DNA of 25,785 bases. Source: UBA6182 sp964479585 (lineage in GTDB: Bacteria > Bacillota_I > Bacilli_A > Erysipelotrichales > Erysipelotrichaceae). Made by a program: the position numbers and the translations under genes. This document shows, piece by piece, positions 15,343-22,513 of this stretch (positions are counted from its first letter, which is position 1; each line of letters opens with the position of its first letter). Location of the stretch: contig CAYZMP010000022.1 in assembly GCA_964479585.1 (NCBI GenBank), positions 1-25,785 of the forward strand. The letters are read 5' to 3'. The notes under the pieces are model-generated. The model was given only the letters and a program-made list of their open reading frames with translations, did no database searches and was not told the DNA's origin.

Positions 15343-16473
15343 TTACCGTAACTCTGCAGAAGCAATGACCATTTTTTGTACTTCTGAAGTCCCTTCATAT
15401 ATTTCTGTAATCTTTGCATCACGCATCATTCTTTCTACGGGGTAGTCTTTAATATAACCATAGCCACCAAGTAGTTGTACCGCTTGAGTTGTTACTTTCA
15501 TGGCTGTTTCTGAAGCAAACAGTTTTGCCATGGCAGCTTCTTTTGCGAAGTTTTTTTGTGTGTCTTTAGCAATCGCTGCCTGATATACAAGCAATGAAGC
15601 AGCTTCTATTTGTGTTGCCATTTCTGCTAGAACAAACTGTGTGTTTTGAAATGCACTTAAAGGACGATCAAATTGCTTTCTTGATTTAGTGTAGTTTAAA
15701 GCTTCTTGATAGGCACCTTTTGCAATGCCTAATGCTTGTGCTGCAATACCAATTCGTCCACCATCTAAAGTTGCTAGTGCAATTTTAAAGCCATCACCTT
15801 CTTTACCAATTCTATTTTCTTTCGGTACTTTTACATGATTGAAAATTAACTCACTCGTACTTGAAGCGCAAATACCAAGTTTTCTCTCTTTTTTACCAAA
15901 GCTAAATCCTTCAAACTCTTTCTCTACAACAAAGGCACTAATACCTTTTGTTTTTAAAGAAGCATCGGTCATGGCAAAGACAATGTAAGTATCGGCTTCA
16001 ATGGCGTTAGTTATAAAAATCTTAGAGCCATTAAGAACATAATAATCATTAGTTAAGACGGCAGTTGTTTTTTGTGCAGAAGCATCACTGCCTGCATTTG
16101 GTTCAGTTAAGGCAAAAGCTCCTAGTGTATTGCCTTTATTTAAGTCAATGAGGTATTTTTCTTTTAAATATTCACTGCCAAAAGCATAGAGTGGGAAACT
16201 TGCTAAAGAGGTATGTGCAGATAAAATGACTCCTGTTGTTGCGCAAGCTTTCGATAGCTCTTCTATAGTTAATACATAGGCTAATGTATCAGCATCCGAT
16301 CCTCCATATGTACTTGGATAAGGGATGCCCATCATGTTACATTGAATCATTTTAATGAGGGTTTCATTAGGAAAACGATGATTTTCATCAATCTCACTTG
16401 CTAGTGGGGCAACATGCTTCTGTGTAAATTCTCTAGCCAATCGTTGAACTCGTTTGTGTTTTTCACTAAGCAT
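15343..16473 (-). CDS. Acyl-CoA dehydrogenase (short-chain/butyryl-CoA type)
   Basis: FAD enzyme interconverting acyl-CoA and trans-2-enoyl-CoA with EtfAB as electron partner. It has 376 residues from the ATG at 16473, fixed by a strong AAAGGAGG upstream; an in-frame start at 16506 would add 11 residues coded inside maoC. Family marks are MGIPYPSTYGGSDADTLAY, FALTEPNAGSDAS (substrate/FAD loop), the GGRIGIAAQALGIAKGAYQ helix, RKQFDRPLSAFQNTQF, QLLGGYGYIKDYPVERMMRDAK and the C-terminal IYEGTSEVQ carrying the catalytic glutamate near residue 360, the position used by short-chain enzymes. It overlaps the end of maoC by 8 nt. The operon lacks crotonase, HBD and thiolase, so the direction (oxidation or butyrate-type reduction) is open. 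Confidence 0.93.
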   Translation of the reverse strand: MLSEKHKRVQRLAREFTQKHVAPLASEIDENHRFPNETLIKMIQCNMMGIPYPSTYGGSDADTLAYVLTIEELSKACATTGVILSAHTSLASFPLYAFGSEYLKEKYLIDLNKGNTLGAFALTEPNAGSDASAQKTTAVLTNDYYVLNGSKIFITNAIEADTYIVFAMTDASLKTKGISAFVVEKEFEGFSFGKKERKLGICASSTSELIFNHVKVPKENRIGKEGDGFKIALATLDGGRIGIAAQALGIAKGAYQEALNYTKSRKQFDRPLSAFQNTQFVLAEMATQIEAASLLVYQAAIAKDTQKNFAKEAAMAKLFASETAMKVTTQAVQLLGGYGYIKDYPVERMMRDAKITEIYEGTSEVQKMVIASAELR

Positions 16474-16900
16474 TATTGACCTCCTTTGGTGGCATGATTT
16501 CGGCAATACCTGTTACAACTAGTTGCCCATTTTGATTAAAAGCAGTTGTTTCTATTTTGACACGATTACGCTCTTCGTTTTTCTCAATTATTTTTGCTTG
16601 TGCTGTAATTTGATCATTAATGTAAACTGGCGCAACATATTTTATTTGTTGTCCTAAGTAAATAGAACCTTCTCCTGGAAGTTGTGTTCCTAAAAGAGTA
16701 GAGAACATGGAAGCTACAAAATGACCATGAGCAACTCTGTGTTTAAATATTGTATGCGAAGCATATTCTTCATCGAGGTGAATAGGGTTTTCATCACCAC
16801 TTAATTTTGCAAACAAGCGAACATCTTCATCACTTATTTGTTTAATCATTTGAACACTATCTCCTAAATGCAATTGGTGTATTCTTTTTCCTTGTTGCAT
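16466..16900 (-). CDS. MaoC-type (R)-specific enoyl-CoA hydratase
   Basis: Hot-dog-fold hydratase that adds water to enoyl-CoA giving (R)-3-hydroxyacyl-CoA, or the reverse. It has 144 residues from the ATG at 16900, since AAGGAGG sits just before it; the in-frame ATG at 16918 would place that ribosome site inside the gene. The hydratase-2 motif is AKLSGDENPIHLDEEYA, with catalytic Asp36 and His41, followed by VAHGHFVASMFS (57-68), which closes the pocket. Next to the acyl-CoA dehydrogenase it would act on the same enoyl-CoA, replacing the (S)-specific crotonase usual in such operons. It is the first gene of the maoC-acd-etfB-etfA operon. Confidence 0.88.
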   Translation of the reverse strand: MQQGKRIHQLHLGDSVQMIKQISDEDVRLFAKLSGDENPIHLDEEYASHTIFKHRVAHGHFVASMFSTLLGTQLPGEGSIYLGQQIKYVAPVYINDQITAQAKIIEKNEERNRVKIETTAFNQNGQLVVTGIAEIMPPKEVNNA

Positions 16901-16912
16901 AATTCCTCCTTG

Positions 16913-16936
16913 AAACATGAATCACCATTCATGTTT
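16913..16936. promoter_or_regulatory. Perfect 10-bp inverted repeat, candidate operator of the maoC-acd-etf operon
   Basis: AAACATGAAT (16913-16922) and ATTCATGTTT (16927-16936) are exact reverse complements separated by 4 bp, placed just downstream of the predicted transcription start and just upstream of the maoC ribosome site. The size and position suit a TetR- or GntR-type dimer. In RNA it could also form a hairpin, but it does not cover the Shine-Dalgarno. Confidence 0.65.
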
Positions 16937-16947
16937 ATGTCATCTTT

Positions 16948-16976
16948 AGTATAAAACTTTGTGAAATAATTGTCAA
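16948..16976 (-). promoter_or_regulatory. Consensus sigma-A promoter of the maoC-acd-etfB-etfA operon
   Basis: On the minus strand TTGACA (plus 16971-16976), a 17-bp spacer, then TATACT (plus 16948-16953). Transcription should start near 16941, immediately before the inverted repeat. Confidence 0.8.
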
Positions 16977-16988
16977 TCAAAGAATACA

Positions 16989-17020
16989 ATAAAAAGATCA
17001 GGTTTGTTTTCCTGATCTTT
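16989..17020 (-). terminator. Terminator of the MFS-ArsR operon
   Basis: A 10-bp perfect stem, AAAGATCAGG (16993-17002) / CCTGATCTTT (17011-17020), with an 8-nt loop. On the minus strand it is followed by a T-rich run (plus 16989-16995). It lies 20 bases after the stop of the regulator gene and insulates the promoter of the maoC operon. Confidence 0.8.
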
Positions 17021-17040
17021 GTTTGCATGTTTTCTCTTAT

Positions 17041-18135
17041 TTATTCAAATATGTGTTTAATTAATTCTAAGTCTGTTTGTATTCTGTCTGGTTTGCTTTG
17101 ATAATAAATTCGATTTGCTTTCACATTCAAACTCAAATAACCCATATTAACAAGAGCGTTTAAATGATAAGATGCAGTTGCAGTTGTAATTTGAAGGTGA
17201 GTGGCAACTTGTTGACCATACATTGGGTTGTCTTTACATACTCTCAATATTTCAAACTTACTTTTATCGGACAATGTTTTTAACACCATTAACAAGCGTT
17301 CATTTTCTTGTGGCATTACTTTCACAGCATCCGATAAATCAAAGATCATCGATCCTATATGCAAAGTAGGATGCTTAAGGCTATTTAAAAAGGGGTCTTT
17401 TTCAATAATGCTTAGTGTATTGAAATTAAAGATAGAAGGGATGATGTTTACATTTTTAAAGGAGTCAATACCTTGAACATTCACTTTTTCATCTATCAAA
17501 TCAAACACATTGTCATATTTGTTTAGCCATGCTTGTAGGGAGTTAAAAGCAAACTGTTGAAGTTGTGCTTCATGGTTTTGCCAAAGTTCTTGATAAGGCT
17601 CAAACATGTTCCACAAGCGCTTTATACACCATGATGGTTGTGTAATGGCAATTGAAAACCGATATTTAATTGATTCTTCTAAGTCACTCGCCACAATTAC
17701 AGCCACAAGTGATTGAGCATCGGTGATGTTGTGTTTTTTTATAAAGTGTTTACCATCCTCTTCATCAAGCATATCACTTAATGAATGAGCAAATGTTTTA
17801 ACCCAATCCTTAGAAGGCACATCACTAAAATCTCGTCGTTGATATTCGCTTGGGTTATGATACAAACGAGTGAATGTTTGAGCAAATGTTATTTTATCAT
17901 CATTGATTGGTGCAAAGAAAAATTGAAAGTCATCAGCAGTACTATTAACACTATCACTAAGTAGTTCTTCAAATTGTGTGATTGGTTTAATGATTTCTAA
18001 AAGTTGTTGTTGGTCAATGTTGTATTTGTTTGCAATATCAATCACCACATCTTTACTTGTTGTGTTTGTGGCGATGCGTGATGATAAGTTGACCCATTCA
18101 CAAAATAGACATAGTGGTAAAACATTTTGGCTCAT
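17041..18135 (-). CDS. ArsR-family regulator with C-terminal winged helix
   Basis: A 364-residue protein, far longer than a classical ArsR repressor of about 100 residues. The DNA-binding part is at the C-terminus: MVLKTLSDKSKFEILRVCKD, YGQQVATHLQITTATASYHL (recognition helix about 316-326), and the wing NALVNMGYLSLNVKANRIYY (to about 345). The first 270 residues are an alpha-rich domain of unrecognised fold with no membrane segment, presumably an effector-sensing or oligomerisation region. It follows the MFS pump gene by 18 nt in the same transcript and is preceded by a G-rich ribosome site (AAGGGGG). It most likely binds the two TTAGAT dyads in the promoter of the operon and so controls the pump and itself. 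The inducing compound cannot be inferred. Confidence 0.8.
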   Translation of the reverse strand: MSQNVLPLCLFCEWVNLSSRIATNTTSKDVVIDIANKYNIDQQQLLEIIKPITQFEELLSDSVNSTADDFQFFFAPINDDKITFAQTFTRLYHNPSEYQRRDFSDVPSKDWVKTFAHSLSDMLDEEDGKHFIKKHNITDAQSLVAVIVASDLEESIKYRFSIAITQPSWCIKRLWNMFEPYQELWQNHEAQLQQFAFNSLQAWLNKYDNVFDLIDEKVNVQGIDSFKNVNIIPSIFNFNTLSIIEKDPFLNSLKHPTLHIGSMIFDLSDAVKVMPQENERLLMVLKTLSDKSKFEILRVCKDNPMYGQQVATHLQITTATASYHLNALVNMGYLSLNVKANRIYYQSKPDRIQTDLELIKHIFE

Positions 18136-18153
18136 AAGAATGCCCCCTTACTG

Positions 18154-19386
18154 TTATAGTTTCGCAAGTGATCGATTGAAACTTACGAGTATAAATAATC
18201 CTATAGAAAGTATACCATAAAGCAACATGATTTGAGGAACCTGCAACAACAAAGTGATACCACTTAATAGTAGTGAAGATAGTGGTATAGAACCCATCAC
18301 TAAAGCATTAAAGATAGAACCTGCTCGAGCAATGTATTCCTTATCAACATGACTCATAAAACTAACTGTTACACTAGTTTGTAGTAGACCAGCGGATAAA
18401 CCAAAGATAAAGGAAATGATTGCTAAACTAGCATGTAGTAAGTAGAGTGATATATCTTGGTGTAGTAAAGTGAATAAAATAAATGAAACACCGATTCCAA
18501 CACCAGATAATGTTAGTATTTTGTGTCTTGAAATGCTTTTTGAAATCATAGGAAAAACGAAACTACCTAAGCCCATGCCCGATACATTGGCAACTCCCAT
18601 AATCGATAATGCAAAGGCTTGTTGTTTTAGTATGTCTACTACATAAGGTGTTTGTAGCACCCCAAAAGGTGAGAATAAAAAGTTCATAAAGACACCTAAG
18701 ATACATAAGGTAAAGATAACTTCAGCCTTTTTAAGGTAAGTAAATCCTTCTTTTATTAAATAAAATGTAGAAGACTTTTCAAGTTTCTTTACATGTTTTT
18801 CTATTTGAATAAAATAGATAAACAACCCTGAAAGTAAAAAGGTAATTAAATCAATAACCATCGCTCCTACAACACCAAACAAAGTAATAACTCCACCAGC
18901 TAATGCTAAACCTACAACCATTGAAAATTGTCGCAGTGTGGCATTTAATGACATACCACTCTCATAGTTTTCTTTAGATAATGTTAAAGGTATTATAGCC
19001 ATACCAGCAGGAATACGAAAAGCTTCCAATGTAGAAATAAGAAGTGTACCAACAATAAGCACATAAGGATTCATGGCATTACTTACATAGAGAAAGATAT
19101 AAAACAGCACGATCAAAGCTCGACCTATATCTGTTAGTACCATCACTAATTTTTTATCCCAAGCTTCTACCCAAGCTCCCGCAAAAGGCATAAGTATGAT
19201 GGAAGGGATAGCATTAAAAGCAAAGACAATGGCCATCCAAGTTGCTGATCCGGTAATTTGATACGCCATCCAACTAAAGGCGATGGCATCTATAGAATCA
19301 CCAAAACGATTCACAACATTAGCAGCAATTAACTTTAAATATTGTTTTTCATTAACTACGTTTTTATAGACGGATAATCCTTTCAT
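18154..19386 (-). CDS. MFS efflux transporter (DHA3-like)
   Basis: A 410-residue major facilitator superfamily protein with about twelve membrane helices, of the type annotated as macrolide-efflux-like (DHA3). AANVVNRFGDSIDAIAFSWM at the N-terminus, GSATWMAIVFAFNAIPSI and a loop-2/3 region containing AGAWVEAWDKKLVMVLTDIGRA (the MFS motif A equivalent) are characteristic, and a cytoplasmic stretch near 195-215 (IQIEKHVKKLEKSS) separates the halves. The start follows GGAGGTCA at 19388-19395. It is the first gene of a two-gene operon with the ArsR-like regulator. Export of a toxic compound is the likely role; the substrate is unknown. Confidence 0.87.
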   Translation of the reverse strand: MKGLSVYKNVVNEKQYLKLIAANVVNRFGDSIDAIAFSWMAYQITGSATWMAIVFAFNAIPSIILMPFAGAWVEAWDKKLVMVLTDIGRALIVLFYIFLYVSNAMNPYVLIVGTLLISTLEAFRIPAGMAIIPLTLSKENYESGMSLNATLRQFSMVVGLALAGGVITLFGVVGAMVIDLITFLLSGLFIYFIQIEKHVKKLEKSSTFYLIKEGFTYLKKAEVIFTLCILGVFMNFLFSPFGVLQTPYVVDILKQQAFALSIMGVANVSGMGLGSFVFPMISKSISRHKILTLSGVGIGVSFILFTLLHQDISLYLLHASLAIISFIFGLSAGLLQTSVTVSFMSHVDKEYIARAGSIFNALVMGSIPLSSLLLSGITLLLQVPQIMLLYGILSIGLFILVSFNRSLAKL

Positions 19387-19417
19387 ATGACCTCCATTAG
19401 ATATGTTTGTTCATCGT

Positions 19418-19435
19418 GTTAGATGAATATCTAAC
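19418..19435. promoter_or_regulatory. Operator 1: GTTAGAT-N4-ATCTAAC
   Basis: A perfect 7-bp inverted repeat with a 4-bp spacer, lying just downstream of the predicted start site of the MFS-ArsR transcript. It shares its core with operator 2, centre to centre exactly 30 bp away. Confidence 0.75.
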
Positions 19436-19442
19436 TTATAAA

Positions 19443-19470
19443 CATATATTAGATGATTATCTAACATATG
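19443..19470. promoter_or_regulatory. Operator 2: TTAGAT-N4-ATCTAA within an extended 28-bp dyad
   Basis: The core TTAGAT (19449-19454) / ATCTAA (19459-19464) with a 4-bp spacer is flanked by CATAT and ATATG after one mismatch on each side. It lies between the -35 and -10 elements, overlapping the -10, where a bound repressor would block RNA polymerase. Confidence 0.75.
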
Positions 19471-19474
19471 TCAA
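19446..19474 (-). promoter_or_regulatory. Promoter of the MFS-ArsR operon
   Basis: On the minus strand TTGACA (plus 19469-19474), a 17-bp spacer, then TAATAT (plus 19446-19451). Operator 2 occupies the spacer and operator 1 the start of the transcript. Confidence 0.75.
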
Positions 19475-19798
19475 GAGGTTTATCAAAATATAGTGTGTTT
19501 TTTGTAAAAAAACTAGACTAAAAGCTATTTAATGAAGCTTATCTTTGAATTGTCTATAGGTAAGCATTTTCTTTCTCTATGTTATTATTGCAAGCAATTG
19601 ATTCGATGATTAGTTGAGTAAGACGACAGAATGATGATGATTAAAAATTTCACAAACTTAAAAAATATCTTGTATAATGTGAATTTCACTCATATAATTT
19701 AACTAACTAAATGGTGAGGGACACAATGAGAAAACGAAGATTTCTAGATAACGATTATCGTTTTATGTTTTCTTTTTATGTCTTAAAAAGGAGATATT
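19475..19798. other. Intergenic region upstream of the GLUG surface protein
   Basis: About 320 bases between divergent genes. The left 150 bases are AT-rich with only a short GTTTTTT/AAAAAAC dyad at about 19497-19513 and no supported gene. The right part holds the promoter at 19649-19678 and a possible 34-codon leader frame at 19726-19830. No RNA gene or riboswitch was recognised. Confidence 0.5.
19649..19678 (+). promoter_or_regulatory. Probable promoter of the GLUG surface protein gene
   Basis: TTCACA (19649-19654), an 18-bp spacer and TATAAT (19673-19678), giving a leader of about 115 bases before the ATG at 19799. Confidence 0.55.
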
Positions 19799-19830
19799 AT
19801 GATCAAGAAGATAATTACAGTTTTTTTTAG
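19726..19830 (+). CDS. Possible 34-residue leader peptide overlapping the surface protein start
   Basis: An ATG at 19726, preceded by GGTGAGGG at 5-nt spacing, opens a 34-codon frame starting MRKRRFLDNDYRFMF and ending at a TAG inside the first codons of the next gene. It is rich in Arg, Tyr and Phe and contains the downstream gene's Shine-Dalgarno. Ribosomes translating it would cross the start of the surface protein gene, so it could set translation by coupling. It may equally be a chance frame; no homologue is recognised. Confidence 0.25.
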   Translation: MRKRRFLDNDYRFMFSFYVLKRRYYDQEDNYSFF

Positions 19831-22408
19831 TGTGTTTTTACTATGTAGTACTTTAACAACAGCACCAATAAAAAGTGCACCAGCATGTTGGCCGTTTCTT
19901 AGTAGTGATCCAGATTTTCCTTTAGAAAAAGATGACGATGTTTATTTAGTTAATGACATAGACGATTTATTGTTTATGAAATGTCTTGTAAATGTGTCTG
20001 CATCAGATGGAGATGATGGTCCTTTATATGCAGATGCTTCCTATCGTCTTACAGCAGACATTGATATGACAGATATTAATGATTGGGAACCTATTCAAAA
20101 CTTTACAGGTTTGTTTGATGGGGATAATTACACAATATCTGATTTAACGATTGAAAATAGAAGTACGTACACTAATCTTTACGAATTAGGTTTATTTGGT
20201 AAAGTTGAAAACGCTACAATAAAGAACATCGTTATATCATCCTTTAATTACAATCTTGAAGTTGAACTACCAAAGTATCAAGGTTATGATTGGTACGATA
20301 TTGGAATATTGGCTTCAAGTGCCTATGAAACAATCTTTGATAACATAAAAGTTGAAAATTCAGCAATCTCTTTAGTGGATGTTTCAAATCGGAGTAATAA
20401 TTCTAATTACTATGTTGGTGGTTTGATTGGATTTAGTGAACATGTCATAATCAAAGATACAATCCTTGATGTCAATCTTGAAATATCTAATAACAATGAT
20501 CCTACTAGTTTTTTTTATGTTTCTATGGGTGGTATTGTAGGTGAATCACTAAGCACATCAATTGAAAATAGTAGATTCTTAGGTGACATTCATTTTTCTT
20601 CGGACATAATTTTAAGGTTAAATGTTGGCGGATTAAGTGGAAGTATAGGAAATTCGTTAAATGAATCACCGATGGATGAGGTAGATAAACATATATTTAA
20701 CAATACTGTAAAGAGTAACATAACAGTAGATGCAAAAAATGGTAATGATGGAAATTATTATATCGGTGGGTTGTTTGGTTATTTTGATACGACTGAAGCA
20801 CTAATAACATACAATCAAGTAATTGAAACGATGATAGATGTACAGATTAAAACAGAATCTAGTAAGCAATTGTCACATTTGGGTGGGTTAATTGGGCAAG
20901 CTTTTAATCTCAACATGTTTCGTAATAAATTTAACGGCAGCATTACAACATCAACAGAGAGCAATATACTCAAAGTTGGTGGTCTTATTGGAACCCTTAA
21001 TCAGAATTCCACGATAGAGCAATCTTTCTCCATAGGATCTATTGAATCAAGTTTAGAAGATGTGGCGATGATTGGTGGAATTGTTGGAGAATTACTACCG
21101 CTATATGAAGAAATAGTAATTAGTGATAATAATGAAGTTATGGATTATAGAATTAAAGATGTGTATTCAAAAGTAAACATTGATGTGCAAAATAATGCTT
21201 TAACTAGTGGTAAACCACTAAATATTGGTGGGTTAGTTGGTCTTAGTTCACTAAATCCAGATGAAATAACCACACTTGAAACTTCCTATTTTGCAGCAAC
21301 AATAAATACAGCTTTTGCTTTGGCAAATAAAATAAATCCATTAATAAATAACTTTTATATCGATCCTTTTGTATACAATAGTCTTTATTATGATAGTACG
21401 TTGGTTTTAGAAAGAGAGTCTGAATATGGTGATGGTAAATCAACTGTAGAAATGAAAAATGCTGCAACATTTGAGAATTTTGATTTTGATCATGTGTGGG
21501 CAAGGTTAGATGAGTACAATAATGGATATCCGAAACTTCGTTGGGGACGTTATGTTACTACATTTATGCCAAACAATAGTAATGAACCTTTCTATAGTTT
21601 TGGTTATCAATCAATAAAACCAAAAGACAATCCTATAAAACAAAACTTCGAGTTTATTGGTTGGAGAACGGATGAATCTTCTTCAAACTATGAGTTTAAT
21701 CAAGTGCTTAATCAAGATTTATTATTAACAGCATATTATTTATCAAACCCTACGACAACCATACAATCACCTACACTTTATAACTTGAAAGCATCAAACA
21801 TGTTGGATAATTTTACATTCACAGATCAAGAAAGAGAAGAGGCAGTTCAGGTGAAACTGGTTTTATCGTTACTAGATAAGTTAAGTGAAAAAGAACTAGG
21901 TTTAGTTAATCAGTTTATTGGGTCATTAGAGGTGTCTTTTACAAATCCTACCTATCTTGATATTTCGTTATTTAAAGTGATTGGGCAACTAGAACAAAAA
22001 ATTACTTCCGTAAATGAATCGATAGGGATCTCGTTTATCTTGCCAGAGGCTTATCGAGAAGAAACGTTTATTTTCTTGCATATACATGAAGGTGTTGTTA
22101 AAAATGTACCTTATGAATATGATAATAATACCTTTGAAGTGACATTTTCTACTAAGGACTTCTCTTCATTTGTACTACTTTCTCAGCAACAACAAATTGA
22201 TGAAATTGATGAAGAAGATCCAGTTATTAATAATCCTGAAGATGATAAGGAAGAACAAGAACAGCCAATAATCAGTGATCCTGAAGATGATGAACAAGAG
22301 AAAGCACTGTTACCCGACACATCAGATGATTCACATGTAAATATGATGTACTTGTTGTTGTTGGGAATGCTACTGGTTTTAGCTTCATATAAAAAACAAA
22401 CTCAATAA
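19799..22408 (+). CDS. Large secreted GLUG-repeat surface protein with sortase-like C-terminus
   Basis: An 869-residue exported protein. Residues 1-29 are a signal peptide (basic MIKK, hydrophobic core, cleavage probably after SAPA). A region of about 85-490 resembles the GLUG/adhesin beta-helix type, starting with YRLTADIDMTDINDWEPI and LFDGDNYTISDLTI, then about eight GG[LI]xG motifs (GGLIGFS, GGIVGES, GGLSGSI, GGLFGYF, GGLIGQA, GGLIGTL, GGIVGEL, GGLVGLS). Residues about 580-650 look like a degenerate InlB-B/Flg_new repeat (FEFIGWRTDES, LLLTAYY). A further beta domain, a strongly acidic linker (EEDP, EDDKEEQEQ, EDDEQEK), LPDTS at 838-842, one membrane helix and KKQTQ follow. LPDTS departs from LPXTG at the last position. 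It has its own promoter and a terminator follows. Likely an adhesin or cell-surface scaffold. Confidence 0.85.
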   Translation: MIKKIITVFFSVFLLCSTLTTAPIKSAPACWPFLSSDPDFPLEKDDDVYLVNDIDDLLFMKCLVNVSASDGDDGPLYADASYRLTADIDMTDINDWEPIQNFTGLFDGDNYTISDLTIENRSTYTNLYELGLFGKVENATIKNIVISSFNYNLEVELPKYQGYDWYDIGILASSAYETIFDNIKVENSAISLVDVSNRSNNSNYYVGGLIGFSEHVIIKDTILDVNLEISNNNDPTSFFYVSMGGIVGESLSTSIENSRFLGDIHFSSDIILRLNVGGLSGSIGNSLNESPMDEVDKHIFNNTVKSNITVDAKNGNDGNYYIGGLFGYFDTTEALITYNQVIETMIDVQIKTESSKQLSHLGGLIGQAFNLNMFRNKFNGSITTSTESNILKVGGLIGTLNQNSTIEQSFSIGSIESSLEDVAMIGGIVGELLPLYEEIVISDNNEVMDYRIKDVYSKVNIDVQNNALTSGKPLNIGGLVGLSSLNPDEITTLETSYFAATINTAFALANKINPLINNFYIDPFVYNSLYYDSTLVLERESEYGDGKSTVEMKNAATFENFDFDHVWARLDEYNNGYPKLRWGRYVTTFMPNNSNEPFYSFGYQSIKPKDNPIKQNFEFIGWRTDESSSNYEFNQVLNQDLLLTAYYLSNPTTTIQSPTLYNLKASNMLDNFTFTDQEREEAVQVKLVLSLLDKLSEKELGLVNQFIGSLEVSFTNPTYLDISLFKVIGQLEQKITSVNESIGISFILPEAYREETFIFLHIHEGVVKNVPYEYDNNTFEVTFSTKDFSSFVLLSQQQQIDEIDEEDPVINNPEDDKEEQEQPIISDPEDDEQEKALLPDTSDDSHVNMMYLLLLGMLLVLASYKKQTQ

Positions 22409-22420
22409 AAACATAATACT

Positions 22421-22452
22421 GACAATCAACGAGCACATGCTCGTTTTTTGTC
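22421..22452 (+). terminator. Terminator of the surface protein gene
   Basis: AACGAGC (22428-22434) / GCTCGTT (22439-22445) with a 4-nt loop and six T, with an outer GACAA/TTGTC pairing (22421-22425 / 22448-22452). Confidence 0.85.
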
Positions 22453-22474
22453 GGGTTTATTAATAAGAAGTGTT

Positions 22475-22483
22475 TGTTATAAT
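22475..22483 (+). promoter_or_regulatory. Extended -10 promoter of the phosphatase gene
   Basis: TGTTATAAT (TGn followed by a perfect TATAAT) lies 30 bases before the ATG at 22514. No convincing -35. Confidence 0.5.
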
Positions 22484-22513
22484 ATAGGTAAATACATAAG
22501 TGAGGGATAGATT

